NCBI GenBank assembly: GCA_035653615.1
Contig: DASRBN010000041.1
Span: 1-64,000 of the forward strand
Length of the DNA stretch: 64,000 nt
From: Ktedonobacteraceae bacterium
GTDB lineage: Bacteria; Chloroflexota; Ktedonobacteria; Ktedonobacterales; Ktedonobacteraceae
Direction of reading: 5' to 3'
Under the pieces are notes generated by a model, which worked only from the letters and a program-made list of their open reading frames with translations, did not search any database and was not told where the DNA came from. A program made the position numbers and the translations under genes. How positions within the stretch are numbered: the stretch's first letter is position 1; each line of letters begins with the position of its first letter. This document shows, piece by piece, positions 24,596 through 33,484 of this stretch.

Positions 24596-25899
24596 CCAAA
24601 CCGCTCCGTCACTGCGTTGGCATGGGCCGGAAAACCTTCGAAATCTGCCAGGAGGCGGGCTGTCGAACTCAGGGAAGCATAGCCCTCGGCAGTTACGTAA
24701 GCGATGCCGGTACGTTTCAGGAAATCATAGACAGATGTGCAGGAGAAGGTGTGAGCAAAACCGCCGGTGGGCAGAATCGCGTTCGTTCCGGCACAATAGT
24801 TTCCTAGACAAAATGGGGTGTAGGGGCCAATCAGTATCTCGCCAGCGTCCTCTAACATTGGCAAGAGCGCGAACGGCTCGCGCACCTGCACCTCAAGATG
24901 TTCCGGCGCGTATTCATTGACGAAATTTATCGCTTCAATCATGTCTGCTGCCAGCACAATGCCGCCGGTTCCTTCCGGTTGCTCAAGCACCGCGCGCACG
25001 AAGGCCTGGCGGGGTTCCGGTAGGGCAGCTATTTTTCCCGGCAGCAGGGCCATCACGGCTTCGGCCAGGGAACGACTATCGGTGACGAGTAGCGCCGAGG
25101 AATCGGGGCCATGCTCGGCTTCGATCAATATATCACGCGCCAGTAATTCAGGGTCCGCGCTCGCATCCGCCAGGATGATAGATTCGCTGGGACCGGCGGG
25201 CAGGCCTACATCGACCGTGCCGTATAAAAGCCGTTTGGCGGCGGCGATATATCCGCTTCCAGGGCCGGTGATTTTACGGACGCGGGCAATGGTGGACGTG
25301 CCATAAGCAAGTGCGGCAATCGCTTGCGCGCCACCAACGCGATAGATCTCATCCACACCGCACTCGGTAGCCGCTACCAATGAGGCTGGATCGATTGCTC
25401 CATCCGGTCCCGGCGGCGTACAGACGACGATGCGCGGCACTCCAGCAACACTGGCAGGAGTGGCCAGCATATACATCACCGATGGGAACGCACCCTTGCC
25501 ACGCGGTACGTACAGTCCCACCGAGCTGATCGGTGTAATCTTCTCGCCGGCCGTAACGCCCGGCTCTATCAGAGTGAACCACTGCTCGTGCGGCATCTGG
25601 CGCTCGTGGAACACGCGCACATTGTAAATCGCTTGCATGAGCGCTGAGTAGATATCTTTATCCAGTATGTCATAGGCTCGCTGGATCTCCTCGTGGCTCA
25701 CCCGTAACTGGTCGGGAGCAAGTTGCACCTTATCGAAGCGAGCCGTAAATTCCAATAGTGCCTCGTCGCCGCGTTCGCGCACGGCTCGTACAATTGGCAG
25801 CACGGCCTCGATAAGCGCATCGATCTGCAATTCCGCGCGGCGCAATAAGCGCACCCTCTGTTCTTTGCTCATGCCGGAGAGTTCGTAGAAATGTATCAT
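24592..25899 (-). CDS. hisD: Histidinol dehydrogenase
   Basis: About 435 residues, the standard length. Catalyses the last two oxidations of histidine synthesis (L-histidinol to L-histidine, NAD+, Zn2+). Recognisable segments are YVPRGKGAFPSVMYMLATPA, KITGPGSGYIAAAKRLLYG, DVGLPAGPSESIILAD, ILIEAEHGPDSSALLVT and the catalytic-histidine region NEYAPEHLEVQV, then GNYCAGTNAILPTGG. ATG at 25899, 4 nt past the hisI stop, is preferred to an in-frame TTG at 25911. Second gene of hisI-hisD, followed with overlap by the DNA methyltransferase. The remaining his genes are not in the window. Confidence 0.95.
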   Translation of the reverse strand: MIHFYELSGMSKEQRVRLLRRAELQIDALIEAVLPIVRAVRERGDEALLEFTARFDKVQLAPDQLRVSHEEIQRAYDILDKDIYSALMQAIYNVRVFHERQMPHEQWFTLIEPGVTAGEKITPISSVGLYVPRGKGAFPSVMYMLATPASVAGVPRIVVCTPPGPDGAIDPASLVAATECGVDEIYRVGGAQAIAALAYGTSTIARVRKITGPGSGYIAAAKRLLYGTVDVGLPAGPSESIILADASADPELLARDILIEAEHGPDSSALLVTDSRSLAEAVMALLPGKIAALPEPRQAFVRAVLEQPEGTGGIVLAADMIEAINFVNEYAPEHLEVQVREPFALLPMLEDAGEILIGPYTPFCLGNYCAGTNAILPTGGFAHTFSCTSVYDFLKRTGIAYVTAEGYASLSSTARLLADFEGFPAHANAVTERFG

Positions 25900-25903
25900 G
25901 ATC

Positions 25904-26899
25904 TTATCCAATCAAACCTTTTCTTCGCATCTGTTCCAGGTCATATTCCGCGGGCGCCAGCGGACTGATACCCGCCCGGGCGCATGCCTCGCCCACTAAC
26001 GCGAATCCAAGCTCCATTCCCTGCACGATCAATGAGTGTTCATTCGAGGCCAGCAGGTCCAGGCAATTTTGCTGCTGTTCGATCTCATTTCCTGTACCAC
26101 CGGTTGTCCCAGCATCGTATCCTTTGATGAGCGCGCGATGGGGCGAAAAGTCATCGTATGGCAGGTTCAGGGTCGTGGCTAGCAACAGCAACCAGTATTG
26201 AACCTGGCTGCTCTCCAGGATGGTATCGGGCTGCCTGCCGGTATGCACGTGTTCTCCACTCTGCACTTCGGCTAGTTCTTCCAGTTCATCGGCCAGGCGC
26301 GCCAGCAGGTAACTCAGGCTGCGCTCTTGCAGCAGGCGCGACGTATTGGATTCCTCGCTCAGATCATGATCTTTTAAATACAGGTAGACAGCATATAACT
26401 GGCGCAAAGCCCCTTCCAGAGGCCCTATGAATTGCGACCCATCACCGGAATCCTTTTTCTCAGCTGCATGTCCATCACCATAGACCATTTCCGGGTCAAA
26501 GACACGTTCGGCCACAGTTTCATAGCTCCCGTCCGGCAGCAGGCGGCGATAATAGCAGCTGCGATAGCCCATGTGACAGGCGGCATCGCCGTGTTGTATC
26601 ACGCGGATCAGCAGGCTATTCTCCTCACAGTTCACGAAGATAGCGCGTACTTCCTGCACATTGCCGGACTGCTCGCCCTTATGCCAGATGGCGTTGCGCG
26701 AGCGGCTGAAAAAGTGCGTCTGACCTGTCTGGCGGGTGCGCTCAAATGCCTCCTCATTCATAAAGGCGAGCATCAGCACTTCTCCGGTGATATCATCCTG
26801 GATGACGGCGGGAATCAGTCCCTGGCGATCAAATTTCAGCATGGCCGCACCGTAATCTCCTTTCGCCGCAAATAGTCCTTGCTGTGCCCATTCTAGCAT
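25904..26899 (-). CDS. hisI: Phosphoribosyl-AMP cyclohydrolase with C-terminal helical extension
   Basis: The N-terminal about 125 residues are HisI: FDRQGLIPAVIQDDITGEVL, MLAFMNEEAFERTRQTGQTH, FFSRSRNAIWHKGEQSGN and the zinc/Mg-binding GDAACHMGYRSCYYR. Residues about 165-331 are mostly helical with a LADELEELAEV motif, reminiscent of MazG/HisE-type NTP pyrophosphatases. They are longer and more divergent than a normal HisE, so the bifunctional HisIE assignment is likely but unproven. ATG 26899 lacks a clear ribosome site; ATG 26842 (MLKFDRQG) has AAAGGAGA 14 nt upstream and may be the true start. hisD follows by 4 nt. Confidence 0.85.
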   Translation of the reverse strand: MLEWAQQGLFAAKGDYGAAMLKFDRQGLIPAVIQDDITGEVLMLAFMNEEAFERTRQTGQTHFFSRSRNAIWHKGEQSGNVQEVRAIFVNCEENSLLIRVIQHGDAACHMGYRSCYYRRLLPDGSYETVAERVFDPEMVYGDGHAAEKKDSGDGSQFIGPLEGALRQLYAVYLYLKDHDLSEESNTSRLLQERSLSYLLARLADELEELAEVQSGEHVHTGRQPDTILESSQVQYWLLLLATTLNLPYDDFSPHRALIKGYDAGTTGGTGNEIEQQQNCLDLLASNEHSLIVQGMELGFALVGEACARAGISPLAPAEYDLEQMRRKGLIG

Positions 26900-27067
26900 A
26901 TCTACGCCCGTAAGCGTGCGGCCACCATGAATAAAAACCTCATAACGCCCGGCATAGAGGGATTTGAGCGCGCATCAATGGCGAGGATCATACATTTTTC
27001 TTGTAGGAATCGGGATAAAAGGCAAAGCTGGTAATTGGACTTGTAGGAAAAACAGTTGCACCCTCAG

Positions 27068-28555
27068 CTAGAGGAACCGGAATGACGCCCGCACGTGAGA
27101 AAACACCAGCTGTTCCTCTCCGCTATAAGCCGCGGGAGGAGCCAGTTGCATAATCGAATAGAAGCGGTTGTTATGTTCCGTCGCAAGCAGGATCACGGTA
27201 TATGTTGCTCCATCCTGCACTATGCTGCCCTTGACCTGTTGCCATGTAGCTCCGGCAAATGCCAGCGATGGCGAGCTTGCCTGACCTGTCATTCCTGATT
27301 GCGCAGCTTCATTCTTGATATACTGGGCGATACTACCCGTGGCCGCGGTCTCTTGAACGATCACCTGGCCGGTATGACTACTATCATAGAAGCTCACAGA
27401 GCCTTTTTTCGTATCGATATGGGCCGTCCAGCCCTGTGGATAGCGCAACGCAAAACCCAGCGTGCTATTTTGAAACGGCTGGTCCGTATTCGTCACGGCG
27501 GGAACCGTAAAGGGCGAGTCTACCACAATCCAGGCGACCAGGCCTCCAACCAGCAATAAGCCTAGCGTGATAAACATGAACACAAGCGGCTTACTGCTCT
27601 TGCGCTTAGAACGAGTCGCGCGAGGCGGCATAGCAAGCGAAGGTGGAGGAGTAGTTCGCTGCGCCTGAAACTCTCGCGCAGGCTGGTCTTTGGAATGAGA
27701 CAGCTGAGGTGATGGTAGAGGTGATAGCGGCCGCTGCAGCATAGACTGCTGAACCGGCCGGGGCATTTCCTGCACTCTGTTCTCTCGCTGTTCAACAAAT
27801 CTTCCTGCCGCCGGAGGCAAAGACTGTACCATCGCCTGTCGCTGCGAAGCCATCGGGCGAGTATCAAGCTGCTCCACCTCGTCAAGGCGCGCAGACTCTG
27901 TAGGGACTGCGGCTTGTCCCTGTCCGGCAGGGATCCTGCTGGATGCTGGCGATCTACCTCCTGGGGGCAGGTCGGAGGGGACAGAAGGAAGATGAGCTGT
28001 GGATATATTCTCGACTTCGTCGTTTGATGGTGACCGGTTTGAAATAGCAGGCTCTTTGCGCACCGGATAGGCATCCTTTTCAAAAGCGCTGGCCTCTTTT
28101 TGCGCTATAGGCGAACCAGCGTTTCCCTTGCTCTGCTCCGGCGATTCCCAGACCTTCACATGCAATTCGCGGGCAGGTGAAGGATCGGCATTCGCTATTG
28201 GATAAGCAACCTCACGTTCAAGCTTGTTGATCCAGGCTGGCGGTTCGTTATGAATAGGACGCCGGGAAGGTCGGGACGGCGGGCGATAAGCAATCTGCTC
28301 GCGTATGGCAGGGCGGTTCCCGCTATGCGAGTCCTTTTCATCTGCGGGTGGTCTGGAGGAGCTGGTGGCAGAGGATGGTCGGGACGGGGACGAATTGAAA
28401 TCATTATCCGAGCGCACCAACCCTGGCCCCTCTACATCAGGGGATGAGGGGGAAGCACTGCTCGGGCGAACAGGTTGTTCCGCTCCGCATTTGCTGCAAA
28501 ACCGCGCGTCGTCTCGCGGCAACACTATTCCGCATCGTACACATTGTGTCGCCAC
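27068..28555 (-). CDS. Zinc-ribbon, Pro/Ser-rich, single-TM protein with PsbP-like C-terminus
   Basis: A 495-residue protein in three parts. Residues 1-27 are a zinc ribbon (Cys5, Cys8, Cys20, Cys23 in CVRCGIVLP and FCSKCG). Residues about 30-320 are low-complexity linker rich in Pro, Ser, Arg and Gln. A TM helix at about 325-347 (VFMFITLGLLLVGGLVAWIV) is followed by an outside domain of about 140 residues beginning FQNSTLGFALRYPQGWTAHI, which resembles PsbP/LpqN-type domains. The linker carries an in-frame copy of a dispersed palindromic repeat at 27901-27925. It is divergent from the FHA-triple-repeat gene. Function unknown; a cytoplasmic zinc-ribbon tethered to an extracytoplasmic binding domain suggests envelope signalling or scaffolding. 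Confidence 0.8.
   Translation of the reverse strand: MATQCVRCGIVLPRDDARFCSKCGAEQPVRPSSASPSSPDVEGPGLVRSDNDFNSSPSRPSSATSSSRPPADEKDSHSGNRPAIREQIAYRPPSRPSRRPIHNEPPAWINKLEREVAYPIANADPSPARELHVKVWESPEQSKGNAGSPIAQKEASAFEKDAYPVRKEPAISNRSPSNDEVENISTAHLPSVPSDLPPGGRSPASSRIPAGQGQAAVPTESARLDEVEQLDTRPMASQRQAMVQSLPPAAGRFVEQRENRVQEMPRPVQQSMLQRPLSPLPSPQLSHSKDQPAREFQAQRTTPPPSLAMPPRATRSKRKSSKPLVFMFITLGLLLVGGLVAWIVVDSPFTVPAVTNTDQPFQNSTLGFALRYPQGWTAHIDTKKGSVSFYDSSHTGQVIVQETAATGSIAQYIKNEAAQSGMTGQASSPSLAFAGATWQQVKGSIVQDGATYTVILLATEHNNRFYSIMQLAPPAAYSGEEQLVFSHVRASFRFL
27901..27925. repeat. REP-like palindromic repeat inside a coding region
   Basis: TAGGGACTGCGGCTTGTCCC then TGTCC matches 45355-45379 at 23 of 25 positions. 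It lies in the disordered linker of the zinc-ribbon protein without breaking the frame. A hairpin GGACwG / CTGTCC is possible. Confidence 0.6.
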
Positions 28556-29018
28556 AATTCCTCCCTGTCACCTTGAATATCCAGACAATGAGATCACGTT
28601 GATCCCGGGTAAAGGTACCTTACCGTTAAGTTACTCGAATTCGGACTGCTCGTCAAGTCGATAGCCCAATGGGGTGCAAATCAGGCGAATTGGATTTCAG
28701 CATCAAATTGCCTCGCGCTCGTCAACACCCTGGTTGGTTTACTATCCTCTACCTTGTTATAACGCAAACGAGCATCGCATTGTCCTGACGAGGTTATCAT
28801 CATATCCGTCAAGTTCGTGAGAATTTTAACATGGTCCTCAGAACCATGCCACTGTTATTGCGGCCCCACACAGAATAATGCAAGGGGGATACAATGGTCG
28901 AGACTAGATAGAGATTTTGAATTCAATACGCAAAAATATGACCCTGCTATCGTAAATATGTTAGCTAGTGTGAAAGTGCGAGGCAAGCCAAGACTAGACT
29001 AGAAAGAAAAGGGAGATC
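28556..29018. other. Divergent intergenic region (463 bp)
   Basis: Separates the zinc-ribbon gene (minus) and the FHA gene (plus). AT-rich patches are present, but no promoter with good spacing, RNA gene or strong repeat was found by eye. A short open frame at 28817-29002 looks like chance. Confidence 0.5.
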
Positions 29019-30551
29019 ATGCCAGCTACATTAAAAGGTCCATATGGACAGACTATTCTAGAACCTACTGCTAATCCATACACTATTGGGAGAAGCCAGG
29101 ATAATCAACTTGTCGTACAGGATGCGAAGGTCTCATCGCATCATGCCGAGATACGCTCCCAGGGACAGAACTATGAAATCGTCGACCTGGCGAGCAGCAA
29201 TGGTACCTTCGTGAATGAGCAACGCCTGGCCCCGTATACACCACGACCACTGTCTAATGGTGATCAAATTCGCTTTGGCGATACTGTTTTTCTCTTTGAT
29301 GCGGGCGTCATGCCATCGCAGCCTCAAATCGAGCCAACCGTCTACGGCGGGCCAAATCAGGGAAGCAATCCCTCCTACCCACCCACCGTAGCAGCACCTC
29401 CTTCTTTCAATGGATATGAATATGGCGCTCAGCAGGGAGGATATACACCCCCGCCCCCTGTTGCGGCCCCTCCGCCATCCTATGGAGGCAACAATTACGG
29501 CTACCAGCAATCAGCGCCAATATCCTACCCACCCGCCGCGGCTCCTGTTGCACCCGTGCCAGAACAAAAGCGCAGCCGGCGCGGACTATTCCTTATCATA
29601 GGAGCCATCATTGCCGTACTATTGATCGCGGGAATTGCATTTGGCGCGCTTGCATACGTAAATCGCTCGACACCTACGAAAACGCTGAATGCCTTCTGTA
29701 CCGCCCTGAAGGCCGGAGATTACCAGACGGCATATAACCAGCTTTCCAGCGGCTTACAGGCAAAATTCGGCTCGGAAGCGGCTTTCGCAGCCGGTTTCTC
29801 TAATAATGAGGGGCTTGGCAAAGTGACCAGCTGCTCGGTCAGCAACGTCAATGATGGAGCCGGCACAGGCACAATCAACTATACCTTTTCGAAAGGTAGC
29901 GCGCTTCCGGTTGATTACACGCTGGTTAACGAGAACGGTTGGAAGATCAATGCTCAGAATCCACGCTCCACGCCAACGTTGACCTTGAATACGTATTGTA
30001 GCGCATTGACAGCACAGGATTACCAGACGGCCTACAATCAGTTCTCTAAGAACTATCAAAATCAAATCGGCTCGGAATCTGGCTTTGCCAGCGCCGCTGC
30101 TACTGATAAGATAAAGGGCTGTACGGTAGATAGCGTCCAGGACTCGGCGGGTACTGCTATGATTACATATGTCCGCACCGACGGGCTGAATATCCACGCA
30201 AATGAGACGCTGACAAACGAGCAGGGTACCTGGAAGATCAATAATGAGCAATTCGTCTCAACACCAACTCTGACCTTGCTCAACTATTGTAACGCGTTGA
30301 AAAACCAGGATTACCAGACGGCATATAACCAGCTTTCCAGCGCCCAACAGAGCCAGCAAACCGAGTCCCAGTTCGCGTCCAATTTCGACTCGGTTACCGT
30401 CAACGATTGTACGGTAAGCAACGTCAATGACACGGCAGGAACCGGCGAGATCACCTACACGCTCAACGGAAGCACTACCGCGACCTTTGACTACACGCTG
30501 GTCGATGAGAACAACACCTGGAAGATCAACACTGAAAAACAACACCAGTAA
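29019..30551 (+). CDS. FHA domain, single-TM protein with three NTF2-like repeats
   Basis: A 510-residue protein. The N-terminal FHA phosphothreonine-binding domain (about 5-85) shows YTIGRSQDNQLVV, SSHHAEI and SSNGTFVNEQRL. A Pro/Tyr/Gly-rich linker (about 100-185) precedes a TM helix at about 190-215 (LFLIIGAIIAVLLIAGIAFG). Three outside repeats of about 90 residues follow, each starting TPTLTLNxYCxALxxQDYQT then AYNQ. Each has a conserved Cys pair (YC and KGCTV/NDCTV-like) that could form a disulfide. The repeats look like DUF4878/NTF2-like modules. Phosphorylated partner proteins, probably from a Ser/Thr kinase, are expected inside the cell. GGGAG lies before the ATG, and a very strong hairpin follows the gene. 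Confidence 0.85.
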   Translation: MPATLKGPYGQTILEPTANPYTIGRSQDNQLVVQDAKVSSHHAEIRSQGQNYEIVDLASSNGTFVNEQRLAPYTPRPLSNGDQIRFGDTVFLFDAGVMPSQPQIEPTVYGGPNQGSNPSYPPTVAAPPSFNGYEYGAQQGGYTPPPPVAAPPPSYGGNNYGYQQSAPISYPPAAAPVAPVPEQKRSRRGLFLIIGAIIAVLLIAGIAFGALAYVNRSTPTKTLNAFCTALKAGDYQTAYNQLSSGLQAKFGSEAAFAAGFSNNEGLGKVTSCSVSNVNDGAGTGTINYTFSKGSALPVDYTLVNENGWKINAQNPRSTPTLTLNTYCSALTAQDYQTAYNQFSKNYQNQIGSESGFASAAATDKIKGCTVDSVQDSAGTAMITYVRTDGLNIHANETLTNEQGTWKINNEQFVSTPTLTLLNYCNALKNQDYQTAYNQLSSAQQSQQTESQFASNFDSVTVNDCTVSNVNDTAGTGEITYTLNGSTTATFDYTLVDENNTWKINTEKQHQ

Positions 30552-30574
30552 GCACCGCGAATCCTGAGCGCTTA

Positions 30575-30638
30575 GAAGCCCTGGCAAGAGAACGGTTGAA
30601 TGCAGCGTTGCATTCAACCGTTCTCTTGCCAGGGCTTC
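30575..30638 (+). terminator. Perfect 30-bp hairpin terminator
   Basis: Two 30-nt arms (30575-30604 and 30609-30638) are exact reverse complements around a GCGT loop, followed by CTCTTTTAAA. It lies 24 nt after the FHA gene stop. The stem is unusually long for an intrinsic terminator. The T tract is modest. Confidence 0.7.
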
Positions 30639-30716
30639 CTCTTTTAAACAACCCCAGTTGATTATGGTATACTTCCGGCAAGTGAAACGATTCATTTTTG
30701 CTCCAGGAGGAGATAG

Positions 30717-31670
30717 ATGCCTCAATCAACCATTTTGCTCCAGCCTGTAGACACGGTGAAGGTAACGATCATCATGGACAATAGCCTTGATCTGCTGATG
30801 ACCGGTACAGAGGTTGCGCAACGCATCAAGCTGGGTCCTCATCCATTTGAGCGTAACTTGCCCATCGGCGAACATGGCTTCTCAGTGCTTATCAATGTAA
30901 AGGATGGAGAAAGGAGCGGCACCGTTCTATTTGATACCGGCCTCAACCCACGGAACTTCCTGTACAATCTCGATGCTCTGGAGATCGATCTGGCGGATAC
31001 CCAGGCGATTATTCTCAGTCATGGGCACCCTGATCACGCTATGGGGCTGACCGGTCTGGTACAGCGCCTGGGCAATCGCAACCTGCCGCTGCTCTTGCAT
31101 CCCGACGCCTACCTGGAACGAAAGATCATCTTTCCTAATGGAGAGGAAAGCTTCCTACCACCTCCTCGTAAATCAGACCTGTTGCGCGAAAACATACAGG
31201 TTATCGAGGAGATAGGCCCCTCAATGCTGGTAGACAATATGATTCTCGTCTCAGGCGAGGTGTCCCGGACAACCAGCTTTGAGAAAGGCTTTGCCACCCA
31301 CTACGCGAAGCGCGAACACGGCTGGGAGCCTGACCCGCTCATTCACGACGATCAATGTGCCATCATACATGTACGAGAGAAAGGGCTGGTCATCATCACG
31401 GGCTGTGGCCATTCCGGTATTATCAATATTATCCGCAATGCTCAGGTTCTCACAGGTATCCAGACCATCTACGCGGTAATCGGTGGTTTCCATCTTACAG
31501 GCGCTTTGTTTGCCCCTATCATTCCGGCGACTGTGGCTGCGCTGCAAGAGATCAATCCGCGCTACCTGGTTCCTGGCCATTGCACCGGCTGGCAGGCGAC
31601 ACACCAGATCGCCCGCGCCATGCCCGACGCGTTTATCGCTAACAGCGTTGGGACAAATTTCGTATTGTAG
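30717..31670 (+). CDS. MBL-fold metallohydrolase
   Basis: A 317-residue metallo-beta-lactamase-fold protein. The metal-binding motif is SHGHPDHAMG (His102, His104, Asp106, His107), with further ligands expected in IITGCGHSGIINII and GGFHLTGA. The overall pattern, including FDTGLNPRNFLYN at the front, resembles the group annotated as dihydropteridine/RFA-P synthase-like MBL hydrolases. Actual substrates of this group are poorly known. GGAGGAG precedes the ATG. It is followed 69 nt later by the amidohydrolase gene on the same strand and might be cotranscribed with that cluster. Confidence 0.85.
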   Translation: MPQSTILLQPVDTVKVTIIMDNSLDLLMTGTEVAQRIKLGPHPFERNLPIGEHGFSVLINVKDGERSGTVLFDTGLNPRNFLYNLDALEIDLADTQAIILSHGHPDHAMGLTGLVQRLGNRNLPLLLHPDAYLERKIIFPNGEESFLPPPRKSDLLRENIQVIEEIGPSMLVDNMILVSGEVSRTTSFEKGFATHYAKREHGWEPDPLIHDDQCAIIHVREKGLVIITGCGHSGIINIIRNAQVLTGIQTIYAVIGGFHLTGALFAPIIPATVAALQEINPRYLVPGHCTGWQATHQIARAMPDAFIANSVGTNFVL

Positions 31671-31739
31671 CTCGTGAGAGCCGCAACGTACAGGCACACA
31701 ATGTAAACGCTTTTATCAGTTGAAAGAGAGAATATATTC

Positions 31740-33371
31740 GTGACCATAAACAGCTTTGACATCCTGATTCGTGGCGCAAAAATCGTCGATGGAACCGGTA
31801 ATCCCTGGTACTACGGGGATATCGCCATCGAGGGAGACCGCATTAGAGAGATTGTCGCGCCTGGTCGTATCCCTGCGGAAGCAGCAGGCGAGGTAGTGGA
31901 CGCGACGGGATCGGTTGCCTGCCCCGGCTTTATCGACATCCTCAGTCACTCGCATATTCCACTCATGCACGATCCGCGCGCCCTCTCTAAGATTACGCAA
32001 GGGGTGACGAGCGAAATTATGGGCGAAGGCTGGACGCCCGCACCGTTCGGTGGCCGCATCGAAGACCCTTTTCTGGACCTTTCGCAGCAGGGACGTATCC
32101 TGATCGGCGAATGGGCCGAGCGAGCGAAAAGCTGGAAACACCTGAACGATTGGTTGGATGCGATGGTCGAACGCGGTACATCGCCCAATATCGGCACCTT
32201 CCTGGGGGGCGGGACGCTGCGCGAGTACGTGAAAGGACGCGATATGGGCGCGCCCACGCCTGGCGAGATGGAAACGATGCGGCGCGTGATGGCGGAAGCA
32301 ATGGAAGATGGCGCATTCGGCGTCTCTTACGCCCTTATTTATCCCCCCGACACATATACATCGACAGAGGAGCTTATCGAGGTCGCTAAAGTAGCGAGTC
32401 GCTACGGTGGCATCTATGTCACCCACCTGCGTTCGGAGGGCGAGCGCCTGCTAGAAGCGATAGACGAGGCAGTGGAGATTGGACGCCAGGCACAACTGCC
32501 CGTCGAAATCTACCATCTCAAAGCAATGGGCAAGCATAACTGGCACAAGATGCCGCAAGCCATCGAGCGCATCCAACAGGCACGTGATAGCGGCGTGGAT
32601 ATAACGGCGGATATGTATCCCTATGCAGCTTCCGGCACCGGGCTAGATTCCGTCTTACCACCCTGGATAGCCGAAGGAGGCAGGTATTTCGAACGGCTGG
32701 CCGACCCGGACGTTCAAAGGCGCGTGCGCCAGGAAGTGCTTGCGCCATCAGGCACATGGGAGGCCATGGCACATGGCGCCGGACCAGAAGGCGTTATGCC
32801 CGTCGGACTTGAAAAGCCTGAGAACCTGCAATATGCGGGCAAACGGCTCTCCGAGATTGCCGCTATGCGCGACCAGCACTGGCTCGATACCGTGATTGAT
32901 TTGCTACTCTCCGAACAGCAGCGCGTCTTCACCATCTACTTTGTGATGGACGAGGCCAATGTCATGCTGGGACTACAGCAGCCCTGGGTGAAGCTCTCGA
33001 CAGATGCCGGCGGCGTAGACCCCACCTGGGCAAAGAGCCTGGGGCCAACGCATCCACGCGAGTATGGAACATATCCGCGCATGCTGGCAAAATACGTGCG
33101 CGAAGACAAAGCACTGACATTGGAGGACGCGGTGCGCAAAATGAGCGGGGCCGTTGCCGCGCGGCTCGGTTTGTACGACCGCGGTCTACTCCGGCCTGGC
33201 TGCTTTGCAGATATTGTCCTCTTCGACCCTGAAACAGTACAGGACCGCGCCACATTTGATGATGCGCACCAACTCTCGACTGGCATTCGCGATGTGTGGG
33301 TCAATGGAACGCGCGTGATTCGCATGGGCCAGCATACCGGCGCGACACCTGGCAGGGTTTTAAGAGCCTGA
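31740..33371 (+). CDS. D-aminoacylase / N-acyl-D-amino-acid deacylase family amidohydrolase
   Basis: A 543-residue amidohydrolase-superfamily enzyme; GTG start with AAAGAGAG upstream. Segments include IRGAKIVDGTGNPWYYGDIA (typical N-terminal beta-sandwich), the metal motif FIDILSHSHIP, then ITADMYPYAASGTGLDSVLP, HPREYGTYPRMLAKYVRE and the C-terminal GCFADIVLFDP. The family hydrolyses N-acyl-D-amino acids, and relatives attack cyclic amides. The gene is separated by 113 nt from the iclR-family gene, which has its own promoter. In this cluster it may release an amine or heterocycle that the molybdenum hydroxylase then oxidises (inference). The precise substrate is unknown. Confidence 0.85.
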   Translation: MTINSFDILIRGAKIVDGTGNPWYYGDIAIEGDRIREIVAPGRIPAEAAGEVVDATGSVACPGFIDILSHSHIPLMHDPRALSKITQGVTSEIMGEGWTPAPFGGRIEDPFLDLSQQGRILIGEWAERAKSWKHLNDWLDAMVERGTSPNIGTFLGGGTLREYVKGRDMGAPTPGEMETMRRVMAEAMEDGAFGVSYALIYPPDTYTSTEELIEVAKVASRYGGIYVTHLRSEGERLLEAIDEAVEIGRQAQLPVEIYHLKAMGKHNWHKMPQAIERIQQARDSGVDITADMYPYAASGTGLDSVLPPWIAEGGRYFERLADPDVQRRVRQEVLAPSGTWEAMAHGAGPEGVMPVGLEKPENLQYAGKRLSEIAAMRDQHWLDTVIDLLLSEQQRVFTIYFVMDEANVMLGLQQPWVKLSTDAGGVDPTWAKSLGPTHPREYGTYPRMLAKYVREDKALTLEDAVRKMSGAVAARLGLYDRGLLRPGCFADIVLFDPETVQDRATFDDAHQLSTGIRDVWVNGTRVIRMGQHTGATPGRVLRA

Positions 33372-33381
33372 GCTTCCTGGC

Positions 33382-33410
33382 TTGACACCGCTTACTGCAT
33401 TGACTATACT
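33382..33410 (+). promoter_or_regulatory. Near-consensus sigma-70 promoter for iclR-family gene
   Basis: TTGACA (33382-33387), 17-nt spacer, TATACT (33405-33410), 74 nt before the regulator ATG. Confidence 0.7.
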
Positions 33411-33423
33411 CAATCCATACATA

Positions 33424-33442
33424 AGTGGAACGCCTTTCCACT
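33424..33442. promoter_or_regulatory. IclR-type operator palindrome
   Basis: AGTGGAA-CGCCT-TTCCACT, a perfect 7-bp inverted repeat. Its core TGGAA-N5-TTCCA agrees with the published E. coli IclR site pattern as I recall it. It lies 14 nt downstream of the -10 box and so would block initiation, pointing to autoregulation by the adjacent IclR-family protein. Confidence 0.65.
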
Positions 33443-33484
33443 CCATAGAACAGAGGGCAGCATCCTGATAGTGAAGGAAGAAGC

